Source of the DNA: Carallia brachiata
Taxonomy: Eukaryota; Streptophyta; Magnoliopsida; Malpighiales; Rhizophoraceae
NCBI GenBank assembly: GCA_021464245.1
Contig: JADCRB010000001.1
Coordinates: forward strand, 3,330,829 to 3,394,828
Direction of reading: 5' to 3'
DNA length: 64,000 nucleotides
The position numbers and the translations under genes were made by a program. Below are positions 12,240 to 22,989 of the stretch, in pieces (position 1 is the first letter of the stretch; each line of letters starts with the position of its first letter). Below the pieces are notes generated by a model. The model was not told the DNA's origin and did not search any database. It was given only the letters and a program-made list of their open reading frames with translations.

Positions 12240-14330
12240 ATTAATATAAGGATCGATTTAAACAAACAAACGTAACATTTGAGACTAATTTTTTTAATTA
12301 AAAAAAATATTGTGAATGAAATATAAAAAATTATTAAAATTTAATAAGTGAAATTGATTTTTATCTATTAAAAAAAAGTATCTTCATAAACATGTTGACT
12401 TCCCAAAATAACCATTTGAAAAAGGCTAATTTACCTTCAAAGAAAAATCGGAGATCGTGAACTCCCCAGCAAACTGTAAGTATCTTTGCCGGTGATATAA
12501 AAATTAAGCCGAAAAGAAAGCAAGTAGGTATGGTAATTATATTTCAAAAAAATGGGCACCACCATGTGAGAGTAGATTAAGATGAAATAAATAAATATAT
12601 AATTTATTTTTAAAATTTTGTTATTTAATAATTTATATTATTTTAATTGCATATTAATTTTTATCTAACTTATACTTACAAAAAATTTTCTTAAAGAAAT
12701 GTACGTTTGGTTTGGTCATATTGTGCATAGGACTTTTTTTTTTTTGATCAAAGAAAAAAAGGTAAATGGCATCAACAACTCAAGAAGGAAACGAAGAAAA
12801 GACACATAATTTTTGTTCTCAAAATATTCTTTTGTGAGGATAAATTATAAGCATATTCTTGATTTTTTTTTTTTTTGACAGTCAAATTTATTAAATCAGG
12901 AAATCATGATTTGTGCAGTACAACTTGTTCAGTTCATATTTTGTTTAAAATATATCTTATAGATAGAGTCTAAGAAGAAAAATAATTTATCACATTATCT
13001 TGCAAACTTATTCCGTATTCGTCTGTCTTATATTTCCTTTTTGTTTTACCTAGTATTCTCTAGTCAATTTGTGCATCAAATAAAATCAATTTTTATTTAT
13101 TTAAATAATTATAAGAACACCACCATTTGCAACTTGTCAGTGTCACTCGGTGTGTGCGTGGTTTCTGTTGCACCGGCCGAATCCTGATTTTTAATACTTT
13201 TGTCAAACAAAAATAGGGTCGACTACTAGGCATGAAGCATGAAGTTGTGCAATTGCAAAGCACTAGCAAGTAGCAAATTATTTTCTAATTGTCAAAAAAG
13301 AAGAAAAGAGTAACAAAATAGCAATGGAGCACGATGCAAAGAAGGCCAAACCAACATATTGTTGTAATTCGAAGAATCGTTTATATCGTAAAATTATAAT
13401 TTTAAATTTTTGTTAAAACATTCGGTAGCATAAAATGCATAGTTACTCCCATGACCCATCAAAATTTTAAAGTTAAAAGTATTTAGACCAAAAAAGTATT
13501 AGGGTTGGTGACTTTCTAAGAAATTTTCTGTTGGCACACTTTTTTAAAAGTCCATCAAATTATAAGAGTAAGTTCAATAGTTGAAAATTAGACTCTTTCA
13601 ATTCTTAATATGTTTTATTTTAAGTTTAAATTTTATTAATTACTGATGAAATTCTTTGTAAATAAGTAATATTAGTAAATCTCTAATAATTTTTAAGAAT
13701 TCCTTAATCTTAAGACGATAACACACTTCTTATTTCTAATTTTTTTGTTAAGAAAATATATATACTCCTCCAATAATTATGTATAACAACTTTTATTTTT
13801 TTTAGTCTATTAAGAAATTCGTTGAGCTGTAAATAATACAAAGAGGTAACCTTTTTAATTCTAAGTCGATAACACACTTCTTATTTCTAAATTTTTTGTT
13901 AAAAAAATATATATCCTCCTCCAATAATTATGTATAACAACTTTTATTTTTTTAATTTATTAGAAGACTCATTGAATTATAAGTAGCACAAAGAGGTAGC
14001 TCATTCGTCTCATAAATCTCACTTTTCTTTTTTTTAATTTAAAATCAAAATTATTAAAATAAAAATTTTAAACTTTAACTATTGAAATAACTACTAAAAT
14101 ATCTTTTAAAAGATTATAACAATTTTTATTTACAGAACAGTGAAAGTACACTATTATGTTCGGTACATAAAGTGTTGTCCCTGGTTTTTTTTTTTTTTTT
14201 AACCATCCAAATGATTCACAGTTTATGATCATGGAGCCGGGCCAAATGACGGGCCAGATTCAATTCATCAACAGATAAAGGAGCACATGAAATGAGAAGG
14301 GCCGCATCACATCATTTCCCAGGTGAAATA
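12240..14330. other. AT-rich intergenic DNA
   Basis: No exon recognised. Poly-T and poly-A stretches are frequent, and the right third contains a 151-base tandem duplication (separate entry). Confidence 0.5.
13700..14000. repeat. Tandem duplication, 2 x about 151 bases
   Basis: The motif cgataacacacttcttattt occurs at 13716 and again at 13867. Both copies continue through atatat...cctccaataattatgtataa...aacttttatttt and close with cacaaagaggta or a close variant. The copies differ by scattered substitutions. Non-coding. Confidence 0.8.
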
Positions 14331-14335
14331 ATGAA

Positions 14336-14345
14336 TATTTAAATA
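14336..14345 (+). promoter_or_regulatory. Possible TATA element of UPL5
   Basis: TATTTAAATA lies about 260 bases before the UPL5 start codon, and a pyrimidine-rich leader-like stretch follows. This is the best core-promoter candidate in the region, but the motif is weak. Confidence 0.35.
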
Positions 14346-14601
14346 ACAGTGTAGAGGCGAAGGTGATAGTCTTCGGAGGTGGCTACGGCTGTACAGCAAA
14401 AATTCTGAATTTCAGACAATTCGCCTGTCTTTTCTTTCTCTCCTTAATTCTCTTTACATTTGATTTCAGTGTGAAAAAGAAAAGAAAACCCCCAGGAAGG
14501 GTTTTTTCCTTTTTTGTTTTTTGTTGTTGTTGTTGTTTGGCTACCGTCAGATGCTCGCTCCCCCACCGTAAGGCGGCGGGGGGCCTCCACTCCACTGTCT
14601 G

Positions 14602-17600
14602 ATGTCTCTGCCTGAATCGCCCGCTGCCGTTGATCGTCCTTCCTCACAGCCACCACTGACACCACCACCACCACCACCACCACAACAACAACAACAACAG
14701 TGTTACAGTGGGCCCCCCTCCGGCGATCACCGCGCGTCGTCTAAGCGGAAATTGGACGACTACGCCTTTGCTTTCGACGATGACGACGACGCCGAATTCC
14801 CGCAGGAGTTAGTCTCCTCCGCCGTCAGGATGCGTAAGGATGATTCCCTCTCTTCTGCTGTTTTCCGTTTCTCATCTGACGGAGAAAATCAGTCATCTTT
14901 ACTTTCTGCCAATTACCTTCCAACTTGCCGCGCCGCCGACGGGAAATTGGCGCCGTCATGGTCCTTCTCGGCCTCCTCCTCTTCCGCTGCCGCTTCCTCT
15001 TCCTCGATTCCTCCGCTTCCCTGCCCTACTCGGTCGACGCGTAAGCTCCAATTCTTTATCCGGATGATTTCGGAGGGGAACAACATTGTAATCCACGCCA
15101 ATTATGACGATACCGTGAAATCCATCCACGAGCGGATTCAGGCGACCACCGGAATTCCGATAATGGAGCAGAGGCTTATTTATAACGGGAAACAGCTGCA
15201 GTGGGAGCAGTCTCTGGCAGAGTGCGCCATACAAAACGACGCTGGACTTCACCTTGTTGGCCGTATGCGCAGCACTAAGCATCCGCAGACTTGCCAAGTG
15301 ACGGACGACTTGGTTTCTTTCATTTTCCGGCTGTGTAGAGCCCACGGCCGTTGCCATCCGAAAGCCCTGAAGCATCTAATGAATATGATCAATGCCTTCT
15401 TCGACCTCGCTTCCAAGGACGAGAAAGAGGAGCCGGGTGGACATGTTGAGGTTTTCTTGTCCTCCTCTGCTCCGGCTGCTTTGGTAATGCTTTACATGTC
15501 CAATGTTAGCGGTAACAAAGAATGTGCTGATAGTTCAATTAGGCATTTCTTGAATTCCTGTAGGAATTCTTTGCCTAAAAATTTGCATACTCATTGTGCC
15601 CCTATAGTTTTAGAGTTTTGTAAGTTACTGAGAAAGGTTGGCAATGAGGACCCTTTGTACCTGTCTTGCCGGAATACGCTTGGGTCAATTTTTGAAGATA
15701 TGGGGGATGAATGGCGTGACTTGTCAAGAAGCGGTGGCAGGGAGGATTTAATCCGGTTGATTTCAATGCCAGATATTTTTCCATTTGTTAGTGAGTTAGC
15801 AGATTGTTTGTCTAGGGATTTGATTGCGAGTATGGATTCTCAAACAAGTTTGGGGCCTTTGATGGGTGACGTTCATGACCTCTCGGCGTTCTTGCTCCCC
15901 TTGTGTACTATAATCACAGAGCAACTAGGTTTTCAGGGGCCCATATCTTTGCCATTGAAGAATAAGGGTTTTAGCCATCTGTTATATGCTGATGAGATTG
16001 AGAAGCTACATGACATATTTGTTTCTCTGCTAATGGAAATGGATAGATGCCTTCTCAAAATGGAGGATTCCTGATTTTGAAGCAAAATGGAGAAAGAGAG
16101 CCTATTTATACAGGAGGATCTCAATATCTTGCCATTTTGAAGGAGCTGTGTACAATTGCTAAACTTTATGAGGGTGCTGAAGAAAAATTTTGGATGGTTT
16201 TGAGGAACAGAAAGGCTTCGCTTCGTGTGCTAATTGTTAGATATGCAAAGAGAACTGATGATCATCAATGGCTTCTTCAAAGCAAGGATGTGACTGACTT
16301 TGAGTCCAGAAGGCATTTGGCCTTGATGATGTTCCCAGAGATGAAAGAAGAGTATGAGGAGCTTCACGAGATGCTCATTGATCGGTCACAATTGTTGGCA
16401 GAGTCATTTGAGTATATAGTTCGTGCTGAACCGGACACTTTGCACAGTGGTCTATTTATGGAATTTAAAAACGAGGAAGCTACTGGACCTGGTGTACTGC
16501 GGGAGTGGTTTTTCTTGGTAGCCCAAGCCATTTTCAATCCACAAAATGCCCTTTTTGTGGCATGCCCCAATGATCGAAGAAGATTCTATCCTAATCCTGG
16601 TAATGTTCCATTTGGATTTTGATTCATGATCTTGACCATGCTTTAACGCCTATGTTGCCTTGCTCTAATGTTAGCGGCTTATAAATGTGTTTTTGCTGGC
16701 ATATGTTTAATGTGTTGCCTTCTATATAATCTTAGGATGTAAAACATCAATTTGAGTGAATTTTTTTCGGTTGAAATTAAACTCATGGTTGATCCTTAAC
16801 CATTTGTTATTAAACCTCCTTGTGTGGCTTTTACTCAATAATGATATAAGGACCTTCAGTTTTTTGTGCATAAATTTGAATCACTGTGTCACTGAATGCT
16901 CTTATGTTATTATTTGTGATGTTAAATAACTATTGGAGCAATATCTTCAAATTGTTAGAGATGTTAATTCGCGATATGTATTAACTGGCTTAACGTGGTG
17001 GTAGACTTTGCACCGAATTTACTCTTCTCTTTTTTCGGTTTTTCTTGGCAACTAGACTATGGAATAGCGAAACTGCAAAAGTAATTACATTGTTTAGGTT
17101 GTAGAAATTCATACGAGAATAGTAGAAGCAATGGGCAAGAGTGATGGGATTAATTGGGTCCAATCGTTATTACTGTGCAGCTTGACTGTTTTTAGTGCTC
17201 ATTATACTTGTGGTTCATGTATTTGTGGGACATATATATCAGGCATCATATGTTGTAGATAACGTGTTGTGGTCCTTGACGGTTTTGTTCTGGTAGTCTT
17301 TAATTCTTTTTAAATGGTTGTTATATTCTGTTAGTTTTGATTAGAAGTCGGTTTGGCCATGTGGCAAATGGGTATTGGATATTAGAGTGGTTGTTAATAA
17401 ACTTTTAGTAAATTCCGTCTGAATAAACGGATATGCTGACTCCGTTAAGTTCAGCTACCACGTGTCCTTATATAATTAAAGAGAAATATTAACAGAACTA
17501 TTTACACAAATCTATCCTCTCTCTAAAGACTTTCTTCTCTCTCAAACCTCAATTTTTCTCTTCTCGATCTTTTCCTAGCTCTAAACCCTTACATACTGAT

Positions 17601-19909
17601 ACAGGAATTAAGATGTTAGATTATAAAGAGGGTTATTGCCATCAGAATCTCGTGGAAATGTGGAGAGCCACCCAATTGTTGTGGCAACATAATTATTGGC
17701 TTGTATTAACTCCCTTTTCCATGTTTGGATTTCATTGTTGGCAATGGCATGTTTGGCTGCCAGAACTTGATGGCCACAGAGTACTTAACTGGACTTTGAC
17801 TGGTATCATTTCATGTGGCTTAGCTGTGATATTGGTAGATGAGGTGTGTTGTGCATCAATCATCTGTATGGGAGTAGGCGGAAATGAGAGTGATGGGACA
17901 TTTTTTTTCAATTATTAAGAGGGAAAGTTGAAGGGAAATGGAATGTGCTTATTGTATTCCATTCGTCTCTTATAGAATACAGAGCAAATCATTGAATCAT
18001 CTCAATTAGTATGACAAAGGGAATGATGCATTTGAACATTTTTTCTCCCTTAACACTTAAATTTATTGCATATGCAAAGATGGGTATGGCAGGTTCTCCT
18101 ACTTACCTTCCCGTCCTTTTCCCTTTCTTTCCCTTTTGTTTCTGATGGATAATGATTCCAAATTTGCGGTTGTCTTTCCCTCCATCGTAAAATTTCGATT
18201 GCATTGAGGGGCCAAATTCTAGCAAACAAAGATTAAGCCAGCGATGTTGTATGGTAGGTGTGATTGAAATGCCCCAAACAAGTGATTTCTAAATTTTCTT
18301 TTAGCAGATGTGTTTAGTAAGTTAGGATATATTTGGCATGGATCATATGATATGATAGATTCCTTATCTCTATAATATTTGCTTTATGTGCAGCATCTAA
18401 AGTGGATCCCATGCACCTTGACTATTTTACCTTTTCTGGTCGAGTGATTGCTTTAGCATTAATGCATAAGGTGCAAGTGGGTGTTGTCCTTGATCGTGTA
18501 TTTTTCTTGCAATTGGCTGGAAAGAATATTTGTTTGGAAGACACACGGGATGCAGATCCGTGCTTTTATAATAGCTGCAAGCAAATACTGGAGATGGACC
18601 CTGAGTTTATTGATTCGGATGCTTTAGGACTGACCTTTGTTAGAGAAGTTGAGGAGCTGGGATCAAGGAGAGTTGTGGAACTCTGCCCTGGTGGGAAGGG
18701 CATTGTTGTAGACAGCAAGAATAGAGCAGAATATGTTGATCTTCTTATTGAACATCGGTTTGTCACATCTATATCTCAACAGGTGCAAAAATTTGCACAA
18801 GGTTTTGGTGACATTCTTAGCACTTCAAGGCTGCAGAAGTTCTTTTTCCAAAGTTTAGAGCTTGAAGATCTTGATTGGATGCTCTTTGGAAGTGAAAGTT
18901 CTATTAGTGTTGAAGATTGGAAGGCACACACGGAGTACAACGGTTACAAAGAGACAGATCCTCAGATATCCTGGTTCTGGAAGGTGGCTGCTTTCTTTGA
19001 CCCAATTTCTTCACATTTTTGCATTTTATTGGATGCTTAATGTCTATTGTGTGATTCTGTCTGAGAGTGGATATAATTGAGCAATCAAATGAGGCAGTTG
19101 GCGTAATTAAGAAAAAAAGATACAATATTTATTTACATTTATTGAAAATAACTCTTTCCAGAAAGTTAGCTACCACCTTTGGTCGCTTGGTTGTCATTCT
19201 CAGACAGAATTGACTTGCACCAGTTCTCGGGTTTTTGCACGATCAGATTGTAGGTATCCTTATTTATAGGTCTTAAAGCCCATCCAAATAGTAGCAGGAA
19301 GGATGATGATTTTGTTGAGTTCGAGTGCCATGGTATATCTTTGTTTTATTCATTTTCGCAATCGATTTCTTGTTTTAGCCCAGGCTCGTCCTATGAGCAG
19401 TAACCTTTTAAGACATTGATGCGATAACTATGTGGTGTGACAAAAACATCAGTTCCCAGGAGATAGTTCTTGACTTGATCCTAGTTCATTGTAGATAATG
19501 TCATAAACTTGATAAAGACAAACTTATATGCGTATGTGGATTCTTGTGGTTTTGAATTTCGAGCAATTGCTTGCAAATGAGATGGATTAACTGTTTACCA
19601 GACTCATTGTTAACTTATTGTTGTATTTATTTATCTGTTTTGCAGATTGTTGCGGCAATGTCAGTGGAGCAGAGAAAGGTTCTTCTTTTCTTTTGGACTT
19701 CAGTAAAATACCTGCCAGTAGAGGGCTTCCGTGGTTTGGCTTCTCGGCTTTACATCTACAGGACTGTGGAGCCGCAAGCTCACCTGCCTTCATCTCATAC
19801 ATGCTTTTTCCGATTGTGTTTCCCACCTTATCCTTCCATGGCTGTCATGAAAGATCGTCTTCAAGTTATCACCCAAGAACATGTTGGTTGCAGCTTTGGT
19901 TCCTGGTGA
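14602..19909 (+). CDS. UPL5: HECT-type E3 ubiquitin ligase UPL5, with one frameshift
   Basis: Orthologue of the plant HECT ligase UPL5, which in Arabidopsis targets WRKY53 and delays leaf senescence. Exons are 14602-16599, 18394-18983 and 19646-19909 (donor CCTG/GTAATG; acceptors GCAG/CATCT and GCAG/ATTG), with matching phases. The N terminus has Pro and Gln runs. A ubiquitin-like domain covers about residues 147-222 (KLQFFIRMISEGNNIVIHA ... GIPIMEQRLIYNGKQL). The HECT domain spans the end of exon 1 through exon 3, and the catalytic Cys is in SSHTCFFRL (codon 19802-19804). At 16069-16070 one base seems missing: the first frame stops at 16072-16074 after 490 residues, and the next frame continues seamlessly with LILKQNGEREPIYTGG. 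Corrected length is about 950 residues. As written, the product would lack the whole HECT domain. This is a pseudogenising mutation or an assembly indel. Confidence 0.9.
16600..18393 (+). other. Large intron 1 of UPL5
   Basis: This 1.8 kb intron contains, near 17400-17600, a stretch (ctccgttaag, ccacgtgtcc, then a CT-rich leader-like segment) resembling the arms and interior of the MULE-like element at 11.2 kb. An open frame of 101 codons at 17613-17918 follows it. No matching right arm was found, so an inserted element is only a suspicion. Confidence 0.4.
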
Positions 19910-21265
19910 ATCCATTATTTTCAAATCTGGGTTAAAATGGGGTCCTAAAATGCACATAGGAAGATTTGTACTCAACTTGTACAGATAGGATCATCTTAAT
20001 CTTTCATTCCTATCTAAGGAGGCACTGTAGTCGTTTATGTTTCCTTGGTAAATTATATGATGTCATTGCTCTTTTGTCAGATGCTTATATAGGTATAGCA
20101 TAAATAACAGTTGAGGCAAGAAAGAAAAATCTCTCTGCTTCCATGGACCTCCAATATTGGTACCAGCAGGTTCTTTTCATTACATGTAAGTACACAGATT
20201 CTGCAATGACATCAAAAGCTATAGGAAAATTATTGTTACCCTTTCTCTCGAAACACCGATTGCTTTCAGGATGTCTATGTTCTAGAGTAGATACTCAACT
20301 CCATAAAGGGTGTCGCCACTCTCTTGTATTCTTTCATTCGTTTCCCTGTCAGATAAATAGCACAACCAATTTGGTCCACAAGCATGAAGATCAGAAGATG
20401 TGCATCTGTGTGTGTGTATGTGAGTCCTGAGATTTAGCCCCGGTTGTATTGATTTGTCTGTATGCCTGTTTGCTGACAAGTCATTGGCTTTTAACAACCT
20501 GAAATGCGTCAGATGGTGGATTTTATTTATACAACTCTTGAACTTTTGAATTTTCGGGTACCTGCATTTCCTTCTTATGAAAAAATGCTTAGTTCTTCAA
20601 GGGACACTCTAATAGTTAGAGATTAAAAACTTTATGCTGGAAGTTTTGGATTTAAATCCCGGGATGGGAGGAGAGGAGTTTATGGGAGGTGAGAGATATC
20701 TCATTGTATAATTCATGAGCCAACGGACTTCTTAATAGACCGAAAAAAAAAAGTCTATTATCATGAAAATGGTTCGTGTGAGTAGATTTTTTCTATAAGC
20801 ATATATTATTTGTTAGAATGTAGGTCCTTGCACTTTATAATTTTTAGCATCAGCATCACAGCTGAATCAAGCATTGACAACGTATTTAAAGCGGTGTGAC
20901 TTGCCATGGTTCATCGTGTTGCGTATGTTGATATGTGCTACTATTATTGGATTTGAAGATGAATCGTCTCTAAAATGAACTTATATTTCATTACAAGTTC
21001 TTATCACCATAGAACACAGGACCTATGTTGGCATGGACAGCTGAAATTGGACCTGTCCGCTCAAAAATCTGGGAAACTTTTGTTTGAACTAGTTTCATTG
21101 GAGAAGGTATAATAGAGTTGGCTTTGATTCTAGAAAGGAAGTGTAAGATTTATGAGAATGAAAAATTTACTCATTGTGTAACTTATGGTCTAATAGTCTC
21201 TTAATAGACTTAAAAAAAAAAATCTATAAGTATGGATAATATGAATGGAAGACTTGAGTACGAAA
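19910..21265. other. UPL5 downstream region with two short dispersed-repeat-like tracts
   Basis: About 20595-20755 and 21120-21230 share the layout 'aaaattt/atctc attgt(a/g)taa ... tta atagac(c/t) ... A run' (for example cttaatagac followed by ten or more A). An A-rich tail and a B-box-like ggatttaaatccc at 20650 hint at tRNA-derived SINE remnants. No coding sequence recognised. Confidence 0.35.
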
Positions 21266-21630
21266 ATAAAAAATATATTTAAAATTATTGAATTATAGAG
21301 TAGAAAAATGAGATTATTATTAATCATCAAATCTAGGAATCACATCCACACGCCAATATGAAAATCGACCCAATGGGAATCAACATACCACATTACGTTA
21401 CCCATGTAGAAGAAATGCATCATATCATAGGCTAATGTGGATCCAAAGGATCAACATGGACTCTAGCTTCTGCAGTCCCAATTCCCATACAAACGCTTTC
21501 TTTTATAATAACCATAAAAATCAAGCTGGAAAAATGAAAGGAAAACGAACTTGCCAACTTCAACCTAGTAAAAGACCCGGAAAACAGCAAGGCCACCTTG
21601 TCCTCTAGTATCAATTCATAGGCTTCTTAT

Positions 21631-22869
21631 TCATTCCTCAGCTTTCTTCTCTTCAGTTTCTGTGCTTGCTGCCTCTCCAGCTGCGGTTGGCTCTTCAACT
21701 GTGGCAGCTGGCTCTTCAGCTGTAGCTGCTGGCTCGTCAGCTGTAGCTGCTGGCTCGTCAGCTGTAGCTGCTGGCACAGTAACTTCCTCCGGGGTGGCTT
21801 CCGTCTCGGTCTGCTCGGGCTCAGTCTTCACCTCTAGGGATTCTTCTGCTGGCACCTCAGTTTCAACCTTTGCTTTTTCTTCTCCTACAACCTCCTTGGT
21901 TTCAATCTCAATAGGAGCCTCAGTTTCTGTGGCAACAGCAGCAGGTTCCTCTGTGGCAGGTGGGGCTTCAGTGAGTACTGTTTGCTCTTGCTCTTCTGTT
22001 ACTGGCTCTGTAGCAGCTGGTGCAGCCTCCTTGGGTACTGTTATCTCTTCAGTCTTGTGAGTCTCCGGCGTCTCAGTCTCCGGCAATACTGTTGTGGCAA
22101 CTTGAACCTACAAAAACATTATTCATTGTTTCAAGTTCATGATCCGATCATACATCCAAAAAAATAAAATAAAAAAGCTCATGATCGGATCGAATGAAGA
22201 TTGGGATAATGAATAGGATCTAATGTTCTCTTGGATCATGGAGTTCTATTACATCTGGCAGAGAAAAACGTGACCAGCATGGTTGATGATCAACTTATAG
22301 CATAAACTCTGCATGTCATTCAATTGGTACTCTGTACAAATTCCAAACACTTGAAGCTTTAACAGGGTTATTGAAAGGATCATAATAAACTGGACTGTTA
22401 GAAGTAACCACTGATGACTGCAAATTTGCGGAGTCCTTAATCGTGCAATCACAAAAATCACAAATGTTTCGAAGCAAACAATTGTTCCTGAATGAAATGA
22501 AAAGGTTTAACAATCATAATATCACGAAAAGAAGTAGAAACGAGTTTGATACAAAGATGGACTCAACAGCAGCGAAACATGTCAACACTGCAATGTGAGT
22601 CCAGGCTGATCACCCATGTGAACATTATATGAGAGAGTGATCTACTTATCGAGCTAGATCCAGATGAATTTTGAGTGGTGAAAAAGTACAAGAAAGATTT
22701 TAAAAAATCTATCTCTCGGGGGTAAAAAACTGTGCTGAAAATTCTAAATCAGTATAACCATAGCAGATTTAAGCAGAATTAATGAAATTAGCATGCCACA
22801 GGATTAAGGTGACTGCGCAGGAAAGGGTTGCCTGAGCCCTGATGACCAAGTTACCTCAACACTGGCCAT
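21631..22869 (-). CDS. Small acidic Glu/Ala/Thr-rich repeat protein (copy 1)
   Basis: Two-exon gene. Exon 1 is 22855-22869 and encodes only MASVE. Exon 2 is 21631-22107, joined in phase 0 (acceptor TTTTTGTAG). The product has about 163 residues, is strongly acidic, and has no membrane segment or signal peptide. The C-terminal half carries a short tandem repeat of the form (A/T)ADEPAATA: DEPAATADEPAATAEEP, then AATVEEP. The low-complexity sequence suggests a disordered protein. I do not recognise a named family. A five-codon first exon and a 0.75 kb intron are shared with the duplicate at 31436-32545, which supports the model. A TATA box is at 22981-22989. Function unknown. Confidence 0.8.
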
Positions 22870-22980
22870 TGCGAAATCAAACTAATATAACAAAGATTGG
22901 AAGAGAATGTGAAAGAAGGAATGGTTTAGAGAGAAATAAGAGTAGTTTGAGTGAAGTGAAGAGAATGATCAATGCGGGAG

Positions 22981-22989
22981 TTATTTATA
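22981..22989 (-). promoter_or_regulatory. TATA box of acidic-protein gene copy 1
   Basis: On the minus strand the sequence reads CTCTATAAATAACTC, about 115 bases before the ATG at 22869. The same element is kept in copy 2. Confidence 0.65.

Noticed and set aside
17613..17918. 101-codon Trp-rich frame inside UPL5 intron 1
   Set aside because: No family recognised and no clear gene structure. It might belong to an inserted element but has no second arm, so it is mentioned only with the intron.
21662..22060. Plus-strand Ser/Ala/Val-rich frame of 132 codons
   Set aside because: It is the mirror of the repetitive acidic exon on the minus strand. The minus-strand model has a TATA box, splice sites and a duplicate that support it.
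22249..22340. Possible box C/D snoRNA or microRNA in the highly conserved intron (TGATGATC and a short fold-back)
   Set aside because: A box-C-like motif is present but no suitable D box or terminal stem was found, and the fold-back is only a 13-base palindrome. The conservation is reported without naming an RNA.
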